Part shown: positions 53,631-64,000 of the stretch, piece after piece
How the letters are laid out: every line of letters begins with the position of its first letter
Position numbering within the stretch: the stretch's first letter is position 1
The notes under the pieces: model-generated
Databases searched by the model: none
What the model saw: the letters and a program-made list of their open reading frames with translations, nothing else
Told to the model about the DNA's origin: nothing
Made by a program: the position numbers and the translations under genes
DNA from: Zygnema circumcarinatum
Lineage: Eukaryota > Streptophyta > Zygnematophyceae > Zygnematales > Zygnemataceae
Assembly (NCBI GenBank): GCA_037447605.1
Contig: CM074813.1
Coordinates: forward strand, 2,283,930-2,347,929
Length of the DNA: 64,000 nt
Direction of reading: 5' to 3'

Positions 53631-54111
53631 CACCGTGGGGAGCGCAGGACTCCTCAATTTTCTTCTGCTCAACGGAGTGGCATGTTGGCTCTCTCAAAGC
53701 TCGAGTTTAGAAATAAGGGCTCCGCGCTGCTTGTATTTAGCATCATTGTAGACATCAGCATGCAATGGGACATAAAGCCAGGAGAGCAGTTCCAAACGTT
53801 TTTGAAGCCTTGGATATATACAAGTTGCATTAGCAGATGTCTTTGGCTACTTTTAGTGTTCAGACCTCTCAAAGCTTGTACATATAAACAGCAGACCATA
53901 TATCTCGTGAACTATCAATGCAGCTATGGCGTGGTTTGAGATGCCCCTTTGGTTGTCCTATAAGCATCCACCACCGCGAGGTTGTTAGAAGAGCAACGAC
54001 ACTGACATGTTGTGAAAGCACGCTTTATATAGAACCAAAATAAGGCCAAACCAAAATAAGCATTCTTCAAGATTCCTGTTGTTCCATGTGCTTACGATCC
54101 TCTAAAGGGGG

Positions 54112-54645
54112 ATATGTGGCATTTATCTCGCGATGGCGCTGCCACCAAATGCACATGGACAAAGTCATCATGGGGAACCACGAAAAATCCAAACCGGCGT
54201 CGAGGCATCTCAACATCCGTAGAAACAAACTCGTCGGCCGTGTCACATCACGACGGGCATCTGCGCGCTCCTTGCGAAGGGCCGTATCGCGAGCAGCCCC
54301 GCCTTCACGGCGCGACAATAAATCGCGACGGGTGGGATCGGCCAACAACGCAACATCCCCAACACTGCGGCGAGCAGCCCCGTCCGCGAGGGAGAGAGGG
54401 AGGGAGGGAGGGAGGGAGGGAGGGAAGGAGGGAGGGAGGGCATCGACCTCCGCGCTCGCCGCGAGCAGGCAGGCGGTCGGTCGAGGGCGCGCAATAATGC
54501 GGCGCGGCTCGCGGCGCGCACAACATCCATCACGAGCCGAAACGCGCGCGCAGCGAAGGGGATGGCCGCCCTCCCTCCTAAGAATCGATCGAATCCCCAC
54601 GAACACGAGGAAAACCCTGCAAAGGGGGTGAAGGACCAGCACAAA
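54112..54645 (-). repeat. Dispersed repeat family, copy D
   Basis: About 530 bp. It starts at the shared terminus (GTGGCATTTATCTCGCGATG, ATGCACATGGACAAAGTCAT, GGGGAACCACGA) and then joins the distal segment also present in copy B (AAACAAACTCGTCGGCCG to AAACCCTGCAAAGGGGG). It lacks the 400-bp middle of copy B. A GGGA microsatellite (54390-54440) has expanded inside it. No mobile-element protein motif is found. Confidence 0.8.
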
Positions 54646-54861
54646 AGCGGAGCCTAGCACGCGCAACATCGGAAGGGAGAGCCGTAGTAAGGGTAGAAAA
54701 CTCAGCAGCAACATCCTCCTAAATAATAAAACCTGAATACTGTACTGGGATCTGTATGGGGTGGCTTGTAAGGGCAAGCCAATATCACGTTTGTGGTCAT
54801 GACCCGTGACCGGTCTTCATGACCTTCGATCTGGTAAGACCGGGTCGTGACCAGGTCATAG

Positions 54862-55069
54862 TCACGTGGCACCGCGAGTCATGACCAATGATTGACTAAC
54901 TATCTATCTGAGTCCTGACTGAACCAACAATCGCCACGTGGCAGCAGCAGGTAGCGCACCTGACCGGACGACGACTGCGATATTTCCGTTCGTGCTACGT
55001 CACCACCACGGCGGATTCAGCGTACGCCACGTGACACAATGGCAGATTCAGGTGGTGCCACGTGGCACC
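54862..55069. promoter_or_regulatory. ACGT-core cluster with a 16-bp palindrome upstream of the EF-hand gene
   Basis: ACGT cores at 54864 (TCACGTGGC), 54936 (GCCACGTGGC), 54997 (TACGTCA), 55029 (GCCACGTGAC) and 55060. The last is the centre of a perfect palindrome GGTGCCACGTGGCACC (55054-55069). These are G-box/ABRE-like sites within 0.6 kb of the calcium-sensor start. Function is inferred. Confidence 0.6.
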
Positions 55070-55462
55070 ATGCCTTGACCTTATGGGGAGAGGGTCAAGG
55101 ACGGTCCCATGGGCCTGCACGCCATTGGCTGACCTTTCGTCCTTGGCGTGCATCGTCCAATGGAAACCCGCCATGTGTAAGGATAGTTCCACAGCGTCCC
55201 GTCCAGCAGGTCGCCCTTCTCCGAAGCCTCCGCCCGCCTGCTGGGAAGGGAGCGCTGCTACGGGCACCCCACCCCCCCCGGGGCCGGGGGAGTGCGCATA
55301 CACGCGAGGGAGAGGACGGGGAGGGAGGGGTGAGAAAGGAGAGGAGAGTAGAGGAGAAGGGAGGGAAGGCGAAGGAGTGAAGGAAAAGAAGAGGAGAGGA
55401 GGAGAGGCTAGCAAAGAGAAGAGGGTGTGATCAGGGAAGGGCCTCTTGCTTCTGCAGTCAGC

Positions 55463-57590
55463 ATGCCTCCGTTGCCGCAGAAGGGCGACATATTGGATGG
55501 CGGCAAGCTGCGGGAGCTCGTAGAGAATGATGCAGAGTTCAAGAAGTACATTGACGCTGAGTTTGATGAACTTGATAGCAATCACAATGGCAAGCTGTCG
55601 AAGGAGGAGTTGCGGCCAGCCATCCTGAAGATTGCAGAGCTTTCAGGGCTGCCGCCTCCAGGGACTAAGCAGGAGGCGGATGCGCTTGTGGAGGGCGTTT
55701 TTCAGTCTTTGTATAACAAGGATTTGGACTCGGAGCTTGACCGGGAAACATTTGCAGCTGTCAGCCGGGACATTTTGTACGAGATTGCTACGGGCCTGCA
55801 AGGTTGACTGCCTGTTCTGATCGTGGAAAAGAATAATGGCAGGGCGGACGTGTACAGGATTTGCTTAATGTTCATTACACTCTTGTCTTCTTATTTGCTA
55901 TATGCTTTTGTCCATTGTCATTCATTTCTTTTTGTTGTCTCTGTTTTTGGCGGTTAATAATGCTTCCGATTTTCCCTTATTTTTCCGTTTGATTTAGTGC
56001 TGGTATGAACTTGCGGATATTTTGCCATTTGTGTAGAGCAGCAGAAATGTGCAAAAATAAATACTGTATTTTCTGTGTGAGTATATGACAACTCTAATCT
56101 TGGTCAAGACGGCTTTTAGGCTGCACTGTCTGTGGCTGAGGTAAGAGTGACTACGAAGCGGCAGAGACTGACTTTTGGTTCCTGGTATACGTTGGATGCA
56201 GAGGACCCGTTGTTGGTGGCAGTCGTTGATGGCAGTGCGCTGAAGGAGCTGCTGTCTGACAAGGAGGAGTTTGCAGCCATGGCGGAAAGCATGTTCACAG
56301 AGCTCGACGCGGACAAGAGTGGGAAGCTCGACCGCAAAGAGCTGAAGACGGCGGTTCAAGCACTTGGTCTCGACCAACAGAGCCCCTCGGCAGAAGGTGT
56401 GTGCCACCATACACCTTCACAACGGGGCAGATATGTGGAGGCGAGCTCTGGGAGGACCTCATTAAGCTTCGCTGGTCTTTGCATTACTGTAGTCAGGGGT
56501 ATCGAGCAGTCGCAACCGCCAATTGACTTGTTCTACTTTCTGATAACAATCCTACTCGGGTTGATGTTTTGCAGGTGAATCCATCATCAGTGACGTTTTA
56601 GCGAAGTATGCTCATGGCGAGCAGCTATTGGATAAAGACGAATTCACAAAGCTGCTTACAGACGTGCTCGTCGAGCTTGCAGACACACTTGCGGCCAAAC
56701 CCATTTACATCGCACATGATGTGAAGGTTCTCAATGGAGCACCTATCCGCAAGGTGAGACTGCTAGAAGCATTTCCGAGTCCTATGATTTTAAGGTTATG
56801 TTTAAGTTTAAGCTGATGAGGTGTGTAGGGTGTCCTGCTTTCATGTTGTGCTCTATGCCAAATGTATATAAATGGTGCGGTCAGTGCTTATGGGTCTAAG
56901 CCTGGAAGCTGTCTGCGGAGGCACTGGAAATAGTTGAATTCAGTAGACATCTACGTCGGCTCCGTTCAAAATGTATGGTCTTAGTCAACTAACTGCAACA
57001 GTATGCCAGAATGTAAAAGCTGCTTTCTGTCTATATGGTTGATGCACGTGGGAAAGCGGGGTTACAGTGCATCAATTGTTGTAACTAGTTGTGACAAACG
57101 ACGAGAATTGATTAAAACTCGTGCTAGCTAGCATATTTTAGTTTTCCTTTCACCACATGGTGATTTCGTAGTTATTTGCTTCGCGATGCCTGTCTCTGTT
57201 TCTGTTATTCACCAGCAGCAATGTGATCAGTTGCCTTGTTTGTCGCGGCTGTGTGGCGGCATGCAGCTGCTTAACAATGAGGAGCTGCTGCAAAAAGCCT
57301 GTGAAGAGATGTTCCAAGAGTGGGATACTTCCAATGACGGAAAGCTCAGTAAAGGAGAGGTCGCAGAAGGCTTCCGGAAGCTGGGTCTCGCCTTTGGGCT
57401 GCCGCCTCCCGAGTCGCAAGAAAAGGCTGAAGCGCTTTACGCGGCGGTGTTTGATGCGGCGGATTATGACCATTCAGGGTTTGTGGACAAAGCGGAATTC
57501 GCCATTGTGGTGAAGGCGCTCTTTACGAACATCGCAGCTCTGCTTGAGGAGAATCCCATCATCGTCGAGTCCACAATCATCTCTTCATAA
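55463..57590 (+). CDS. Six-EF-hand calcium sensor, SnRK2-interacting calcium sensor (SCS) type
   Basis: Four exons, 55463-55802, 56202-56396, 56575-56753 and 57267-57590, join in phase to 345 residues. The layout of paired EF-hands with a repeated DGSxLxE(L/F) and GLQxDP pattern recalls Arabidopsis SCS (At4g38810), a Ca2+-binding regulator of SnRK2 kinases in ABA signalling. Canonical loops: DSNHNGKLSKEE (38-49), DADKSGKLDRKE (149-160), DTSNDGKLSKGE (258-269) and DYDHSGFVDKAE (304-315). Between them, two degenerate loops (near YNKDLDSELDRETF and YAHGEQLLDKDEF) lack acidic residues at key positions. An in-frame upstream ATG at 55427 would add 12 residues. ACGT elements upstream would fit ABA-linked control, but this is inference. 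No membrane segment or signal peptide. Confidence 0.9.
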
Positions 57591-58530
57591 GATTACCGCT
57601 CTGCTCCTTCCTCCTTCTGGGTTCAAGTAACAGGGCTGAGAATGACGTGTACTTATATTTTAATTTTGTCTAGTTGTATTTGATCTGCTTGCCTTTTTAT
57701 CGGAAATAGTTTCGGTTATTGACGGAATCGTTTGATACGCCAATTTTGAAGGAGGTGTTTTTTAAACGTGGCAGGTCAAGGCCATTCACATGCATACATG
57801 CATGTGTTGGCGGGTTAGAGCTGCGACAACTGCTATGCACAGGCACGCCCACTGTTTGGGATGTTCTGGGACCTTACTGAAGACGAGCTTTCCTGAGAGT
57901 TCGTAATGATACCTGATTTCCCGATACGAAGCAAAGTAAGGAACTGGAGGCAGTTCCATATAAGTGAAGTGGCTGATGTTATGGCTGGAATATGATAATG
58001 CCGCGTGCTTCTATATCCATGTTTATCTTCTTTGCAATTCCGTTTGCTCTTTTGTAGAAACCTCGTAGGACGAGAAGCATGCAGGCACAGAAAGCAACGG
58101 AGCCAACCAGCCAGACGTCGCCACGACTGCGTGCTGCAGTAAACGCTGAGTGTTGAACACAGTGCCAAGCAGGCTGAGGCTCACCGCTCCCTGCTTAATG
58201 AAGAATATTTAAGCTGCAAAATTAAATGTGGTCGGCGGTCAGTTGGTGAGTCGGTCGGTCGGTTAATTGAAATTCTTCAAGTCAATAACACGAGCCGTAC
58301 CATCCCACAACAAAATCTCCCTCGCTTCACTTGACTTGGATTAGAAACAAATGTCACATCGTCTTTTGAATGTGGCTTGCTCTTCGACTGGGAAAGGAAG
58401 GGTTTCAGAAAGACGGCCGTGCTTTAGCTGCGTTCCATCCACTGTACAGAAATGAGTGTCCAAAACTGGCTGCGAGTGACTGCTTCTCCCGCGGTGTCGT
58501 GGAAGAGGGAGTCCACTCAAAGGCTCGCTG
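57591..58530. other. Convergent intergenic region
   Basis: About 940 bp between the EF-hand gene stop (plus) and the lipase stop (minus). AT-rich, with a CATGCATACATGCATG motif near 57788. Presumably both 3' UTRs. No supported gene. Confidence 0.5.
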
Positions 58531-61500
58531 CTACTTACTCTTGTCCAATAGGGCCAACCCTCTCCCAAGGTTTCGTTCCACTTGCTGCATGCTCACAAAA
58601 GGAAGAAAAGGACTAAGTTCGAGCTTCTCTTGCAGCTGCTATGAGACGTGTGAATTGAAGTTTTTTTGAGTTCGTGCGCAAGGAGCAACGTTAGCGCAGC
58701 CATGGAGAAGAGAGGAGGGAGAGGGAGGGGGAGGGGGAGGCGAAGGGAGAGGAGAGGAGGCTTGCCTGCAGGAGGGCGAGGTAGTAGAAGTCCTCCATGT
58801 GCATCATCAGCGCCGTCCCGTCCCTCAGAGCGCTCAAAATTGCCATCTCCGTCTGCAGGAGGCGCTCCAACATCTGCCGCTCTCCGCGCATCTGAAAACC
58901 ACACATACATAAAGTATAATTAAAAAAAGAAAAGAAAGAGAAAAACGAGAGGGCTCTACAGAACAGCTTGCTAGAATCGCCCACTTCTTCAAAAGTGAGG
59001 GAGAACACAAGAGACACAGAGCATCAGTGTTAGCACCCTATAATTTACAGTATACTGAACAGTGGGATGGTGGGAGAGAGCCGCTGTTGTGCTTAGAGGA
59101 AGTCCTTAACAAAAGCAGACATATAGAGTTCAGCTTCTAGAAGGAACCCACAAATTCTGCTACCAACAGGTCCGGTGTCGCTTCGCTAATATCATCATCG
59201 TCAACCTCCTCGACTTCCGACTCATTTTGACCTTCCACCTGCATTCATTCATATCCACTCCATCAAAACGGTAGTTCTGAAAGTTCAACCAGCTACTCAT
59301 TTCTTGAACCAAGTGGATCCGGGGCTTATAACTTGTGAACTTTCAACTCAAACAGCAGCTAAGGACGAAAGCTTACTTCAAAACCATTGGCAGATCTGGC
59401 ATTAAGGAAGACTGGAGAGGCCACATGGCAGTATCCCATTAGCTTTGGGATAGTGGGAATGATGTCTCGGCGGTTCACAACTCGCCAGCTGTCTTTCACA
59501 AGCTGCTCAGCCATCCAAAAGTTGACACGTGTCAGATGCATGCCACGTGCTTTCACTATCACCAAGGCGCGTTCAGCTTCTTTTCACATTTATTCATCGC
59601 AGAAACCACTCGCTTCCCCCCAAAGGAAATTTGCACAAAGATGCACCACAATATAGTAGATTTTGCACCCTTCGCGAGGCTAATTCACCTCATTATACTT
59701 CTCCACAAAGGCCCGATTTCCAACCCGAGGGGATCCGAAATTGTACATTTTCAGATGGAAGAGACCTGATCTGAGAACCCATGCAAAAAAAGGGAGCCAA
59801 AAGATCAACAAAAACTTCATTAGGCAAACGAAACATAAAGCCAAATCTAAGACTCTGGGAACGATGAACTATGGTAGCCATAAAGATTTGGTCCAATTCA
59901 ACTCAACCAAACCATACGATGCACTCACTAGTTGCCGCAAGACTCCGTAAGATGATCATATTCGTTGTTCAACATAAATCATTGCCGATCCTGATCGAAG
60001 GTTCTTTTTGAGACTATATTTTGACCACACAAATGAGATAAAATTTCCTATTCCAACTACAATGGTAGGACTGTTCCAATTGGCTTTGCAGCACATTGAA
60101 CCGCAAACCTGCCTGCCAAAACGTGACGAGAGGAGTTCCTTGGAGAGGAGCGTGGCCAACGCTCCGCCCAAACTGTGGCCTGTCACCCACAACTGCCACG
60201 TGGAGCAATCTCCTTTCTCCGATCCCCATGGAGAGGACTTTCTTTCTTGAACATCATCATTCTCACTGCTCCATCCATGCCACAGAACCGACAAATTTTA
60301 GCTACATATATGTTTCCATGATCACAGTCGTAAACTTCGCATACGTAGCAAAAGACACATTTAATAACGATCCTTTAAATACGAGGATGTTTTATATCCA
60401 AAGGCAAGAACCATGCAGCTTACCTCTTCTCAATAACTGTTTGGATGAGCGAGATGAGACGAACCCTAATTGAATCGTAAGCCTTCAGAAAGCCTCCATG
60501 GACCTGAGGAGCCCTTTCTCCTTCAACCAATCACTGTCCAATTTGCTCAAACCACCCTCCACATTCCTTGGGTTCCACTAAATTTGTTAAACTTATATGC
60601 CTTTGTACACTACAGCATGGAAATAAGAATGCTTCAGCTCCAAAACCTTCTTTACATCGCGAGAAAAAGAACGAATAAAACTGAACTGAAGGAAACAGCA
60701 CTGATTGGAAACAACTTTAACTAAAGATCTGGGTTGATCTCACACAACAGAACTTAATCATGGAACTTCATCATCCCGGGAGGTCAAGCTTACCATCTCC
60801 TCCTCCGAGAAGTTTCCACCACTCGCTCGCTCAGGTCCGAACCTGCAAATATCTTTGCGTGAGTCTGATATTCGGTGAGTTTTAAATGCTTAGTACACTT
60901 GTAAACCAATAGCTGCTTCAAAAGTTCTAAAGATCTAAAGATGTGAAGGCGAGGTCAGAAAGTCAGTACCCAACTGGAGACAGCGAGAGATCCGTCTGCA
61001 AATCGCGAAGCTTCGTCTGCATGGAGAAAGGCATGCAACTGAATTTCAGTAACTTTGTCTGAATCTGTGCTATACGTTTAGATGTCTGTCTATTGAACAA
61101 GTGGCAGTGAGAGAGTGAGAGAGTGAGAGAGAAGAGAGGAGGGAGAAAATTTTCTTTAGGGGGAGAGAGAGAGATAAAGTGAGAGAAAAGAGGGGAAGGT
61201 GGTAGAATTTAGGTGAGAGAAAGAGAGGGAGAGTAGAGAAGGGGAGACACGGGGAAAGGGAGGAAGAATTCAGGTGAGGGGGAGAGATAGAGAGAGAGAG
61301 GGGTGAGGGAGTGGGGAGGGAGGAACAAGTTAGGTGAGGAAGAGTGAGAGAAAGGGAAAGAGAGAGGAGGGGAGGAAGGAAGAAGTTAGAGGAGAGAGCG
61401 AGAGATTGAGGGAGGGAGAGAGCGAGAGCGAGAGAGAGCGAGCGAGAGAGAGAGCAATGGAGAGAGAGGGAGGGGGAGAGAGAAAGAAATAACCCTCCCT

Positions 61501-64000
61501 ACTTTTTGTCACGAAGAGCATAACAAAGGAATGACATGTAGAGGAGTGAAACGGAAAACCTGCTCAGTTCCACGGAACGCCACAAGGAGGCGGCGACCTC
61601 TTAAATCTCGCCACAATGCTACCTGCAACAACCCAAGTAGTAGAAGCGGGGGGAGAGGGAGGGGAGAGGGAGGGAGGGGGGGAAGGGAGGGGGAGAGAGA
61701 GAACGAGCGAGAGAGAGAGAGTGAGAAGAACCACAAGATCCCAATTGAATTCGATTAGAACTTCGCAATGTTCCGTAGTCATATGAAAATGTGTGCCTAT
61801 GTCCACTCGTGTTCAGAGATTCTAGAACAGCATACAAATGGATAAACCTTATACATTTCTGACCTTTTCTATTGAACACTTCTCCACGTTGAACCCACTT
61901 CAAATTCAACACAATGTACACCGATATGAGTTCAGTTTTTTTTTTCGTTTTGCAGGACCACTTTACCTGTGTATCTGTCCCCTCATTATCCAAAAAGCAA
62001 ATTTTCTCAAACTCCGACGCCACAAAGGAGTGCTGCCCGAGGGAGGAGGCCAGTAAAGCCCATGCTTCCATTGCACTCTCCGCACTGCAAAAGAGAGCTC
62101 TCATCTTTTCACTGCTATCAACTGAAGCCCTCTCCTCCTCCTCCTCCTCGCATCTCTCCTTCTTCTCCTCCCTCTCCTTCAAAGCCCCCTCCATGGATAC
62201 CCCTCCTGCACCTTCAAACTGCTCGAGTTCACCCTCCCTCTCTTTCCTCCCTCCAGCTCCTAACAAAGCCCACGATCCCAAAAGAGACTCTGTCTGCCGG
62301 AATATGGACACACTTAAGGCTGACGGAGATATTGATGTACCATTATCTCCTCCTTCAACATGGGTGTCAGCCTCTCCCTCTACAGCCCCCTCATCTCTCC
62401 TCTCCTTTCTCTCCTCCCTCTGTCTACCATCACTGCTCGACCAAACCCTCCCATTGCCTTCTCCAGAAGGCTCCTCCACTCCTCCCACAGTTGGTTTGGC
62501 CAGACCTGCCCTCACTAATATCTCAGATTTCCTTCTCTCCCCTTCCTTCCTAAGACCCCCTATCAACTCCTCCAAGCCCTGCTTCCAGAATCCTCCCTTC
62601 ACAGCCTCTCTCCCTCCCTCTACTCCCTTCATTTCCGCCACAACCCCAACTCCTAACTCCCTACCAACCCCACTTTCCTTATAGTATTCCGTGCTGCCAT
62701 ATCCTTTTTTGTCCTTTTCTGGGGCCAACCATCCCGCAGCCTGTAGAGCCTCTCTTGCGACATCTATAGGGCTAATGACCAAATTGCTTTCCTGCTTTTG
62801 CTTCTGCTCAGAAGATTCCGGACTCTTCTCATCGTCATTCGTTGGACCTTTTCCGGACTTCTCTTCTTTCTTCCCTTCAACAATCTCCTGACTACGAATC
62901 TCAGAGACAGTTGATTCTAAGGGCTGCGATTGAAAGCCTTGAATGGCAGATTGAACGAAATCAGAAGCTGAGATTGTTGGGGTGCCCATAATAGACTGGA
63001 GAAGTTTCTCCGGAGCCATTACTTTGAGAGCATCTCCAGCAAGAATGTCCTTTATTGTGGGTAATCGCCACTTTGCTTCCTCACTTCTGATTGCTGCGAA
63101 GCTGCGGTACTGCACCTGTGGAAGGTCAAAATAAAAAGGAACTTGCCTTTTTAGCCTGACCAGAATGTGGCCAAACATATAACCAATTGCCCGCAATGCA
63201 GCATTGTTGATCAATTCCTTACCTCCAAAAACACGGTTCCACCTCCTCCCGGACCGGTCAATTGAATTTCCAACTCATGCCTCTCCCCTGCCCCTCCCAT
63301 TCCACTTCCGGATCAACATTTAACCTTCCAGCAATAAATGAACTTCATCACTCCGGAAGCTGTCTGAACTAAGCTCAAGGGAAAAATATGAATATACAAA
63401 GTGTTGCGCGATTGCAGAACTGTCTTAAGAATGGAATCCTTCAGAAATCATTGCAGCTTCATGGGCTCGGATTCTCTTGCAAGCAGGCCAAAGTCTCCAA
63501 AGACTTGACGCTTAATCTGACACAAATTTAGCTTTCCTTCTCACAGCAAAACCCATTAGCGATGGCTCACCATCGCAGAAATTCTCCAATCGGATGCTCC
63601 CATTGCCCAACCTCCTTGGCGCTGCGATGAGATTGGCATCCCAAGCGGCCACCTGACACTTCAACTCCATTAGTTTTCCGATGAGAAAGTAAATGGTCTT
63701 CATTCTCACATGTTCCTGCCCTTATCCAAAACCAAAGAAGAACAGGCAAAGATTGTCGAGTATAGCATTTGACTTAGATTATATCACTTTTGAGCCTGTG
63801 AGAGGGTCCCATTCGCTTCTTTCCTTCTTCAGGAATGGGCTCTTTCTAGCTCACCTTGAGAACAGGCCATGGAGGGCCTCCCAGCGGTACTATTACCTCT
63901 TCATTCCATTGTGGATTCAGGGACCTATCCATCCCGCAAACGCTAAAGTGATCCATGAAAACTCACAACAGATTGTTTCTCAAGTTCAAAATCCTTGCAA
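58531..64000 (-). CDS. C2-domain class-3 lipase (5' end beyond window)
   Basis: Predicted serine lipase of the plant family that includes At4g13550. Fourteen exons are visible, in gene order: 63855-63942, 63571-63652, 63223-63287, 61967-63115, 61560-61622, 60970-61016, 60794-60842, 60424-60503, 60113-60265, 59689-59770, 59377-59502, 59152-59238, 58766-58891, 58531-58635; together 766 residues in phase. The C2 domain comes first (LNPQWNEEVIVPLGG, VAAWDANLIAAPRRLGNGSI). A 383-residue exon follows, mostly charged low-complexity linker, ending in WALLASSLGQHSF and FEKICFLDNEGTDTQ. The lipase core has LVAFRGTEQ, VHGGFLKAYDS, the nucleophile elbow VTGHSLGGALATLL, MYNFGSPRVGN, NRRDIIPTIP (Asp) and GYCHV (His). 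The C-terminus has LLQTEMAILSALRDG and HMEDFYYLALLQ. Two introns use GC-AG: after 60113 and after 58766. Reading through the last GC donor instead would end at 58691 with a low-complexity Ser/Pro tail. The start codon lies beyond the right edge. Confidence 0.93.
61085..61490. repeat. Purine-rich minisatellite (~60-bp unit) in a lipase intron
   Basis: About 400 bp of almost pure GA sequence. A marker block (AGAATTTAGGTGAG or close variants) recurs at about 61147, 61204, 61265, 61325 and 61381, spaced 57-61 bp, so the tract is a diverged tandem repeat, not a simple GA run. It lies in the intron between 61017 and 61559 and is pyrimidine-rich in the transcript. Confidence 0.7.

Larger units (their letters stand above)
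53631..55462. other. Intergenic region between PSMD5-like and EF-hand genes
   Basis: About 1.8 kb. It holds the PSMD5-like 3' UTR, repeat copy D (54112-54645), an imperfect inverted repeat of GGTCATGACC-type motifs (54795-54862) and an ACGT-core cluster (54862-55069), then a purine-rich leader (55300-55430) before the EF-hand gene. Confidence 0.55.

Noticed and set aside
54067-54777. 236-codon minus-strand open frame in repeat copy D
   Set aside because: Copy B does not keep the same frame open, and the GGGA microsatellite inside gives Ser/Pro/Leu filler; not a conserved element protein.
58691-58765. Lipase C-terminus ending at 58691 by reading through the GC donor
   Set aside because: Gives a Ser/Pro/Leu tail from a CT-rich run; the GC-AG splice to 58531-58635 gives an in-phase, normal-composition C-terminus. 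Kept as an alternative only.

Overview
This window is nuclear DNA from a green plant of the streptophyte line. It contains a plastid-type Cpn60-beta, a plant BAH-PHD histone reader (SHL/EBS type), a plant group-C-like bZIP factor, a plant-only small C2H2 zinc finger and a Fra a 1-associated-like protein. Genes are split by many introns, nearly all GT-AG, and intergenic DNA is GC-rich, full of microsatellites and small transposable elements. I cannot say whether it is a charophyte alga, a bryophyte or another non-seed plant.

Layout, left to right: Cpn60-beta (minus, cut by the left edge) and SHL/EBS-like (plus) diverge from a 1.9-kb promoter region. A repeat-rich zone follows (10.8-17.7 kb) with a dispersed retroelement-like repeat, two MITE-like elements and a 1.1-kb long-inverted-repeat element with an 8-bp target duplication. 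Next come a bZIP gene (plus), a repeat-rich gap, and a complete 31-exon clathrin heavy chain gene (minus, 21.9-34.8 kb). A two-exon zinc finger gene (minus, 37.0-37.6 kb) and a ferredoxin-like/TPR gene (plus, 38.3-40.6 kb) share a short divergent promoter. A Fra a 1-associated-like gene and a TBC RabGAP gene (both minus) are followed by a large minisatellite, then a PSMD5-like proteasome-chaperone gene and a six-EF-hand calcium sensor gene (both plus). The last gene is a C2-domain class-3 lipase (minus, cut by the right edge).

The genes do not form an operon-like unit; they are ordinary housekeeping and regulatory plant genes (protein folding, chromatin reading, endocytosis, vesicle GAP activity, proteasome assembly, calcium sensing, lipid hydrolysis). 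Gene models were built by joining ORF segments at GT-AG (twice GC-AG) boundaries and checking codon phase and protein-family continuity; all multi-exon sums are in frame. Some exon ends could be off by a base or two. The most unusual content is non-coding: ACGT-core (G-box/ABRE-like) clusters at most promoters, one with four cores exactly 11 bp apart; nested transposons; and a five-copy dispersed repeat with one common end. No clear new multi-gene system was found.
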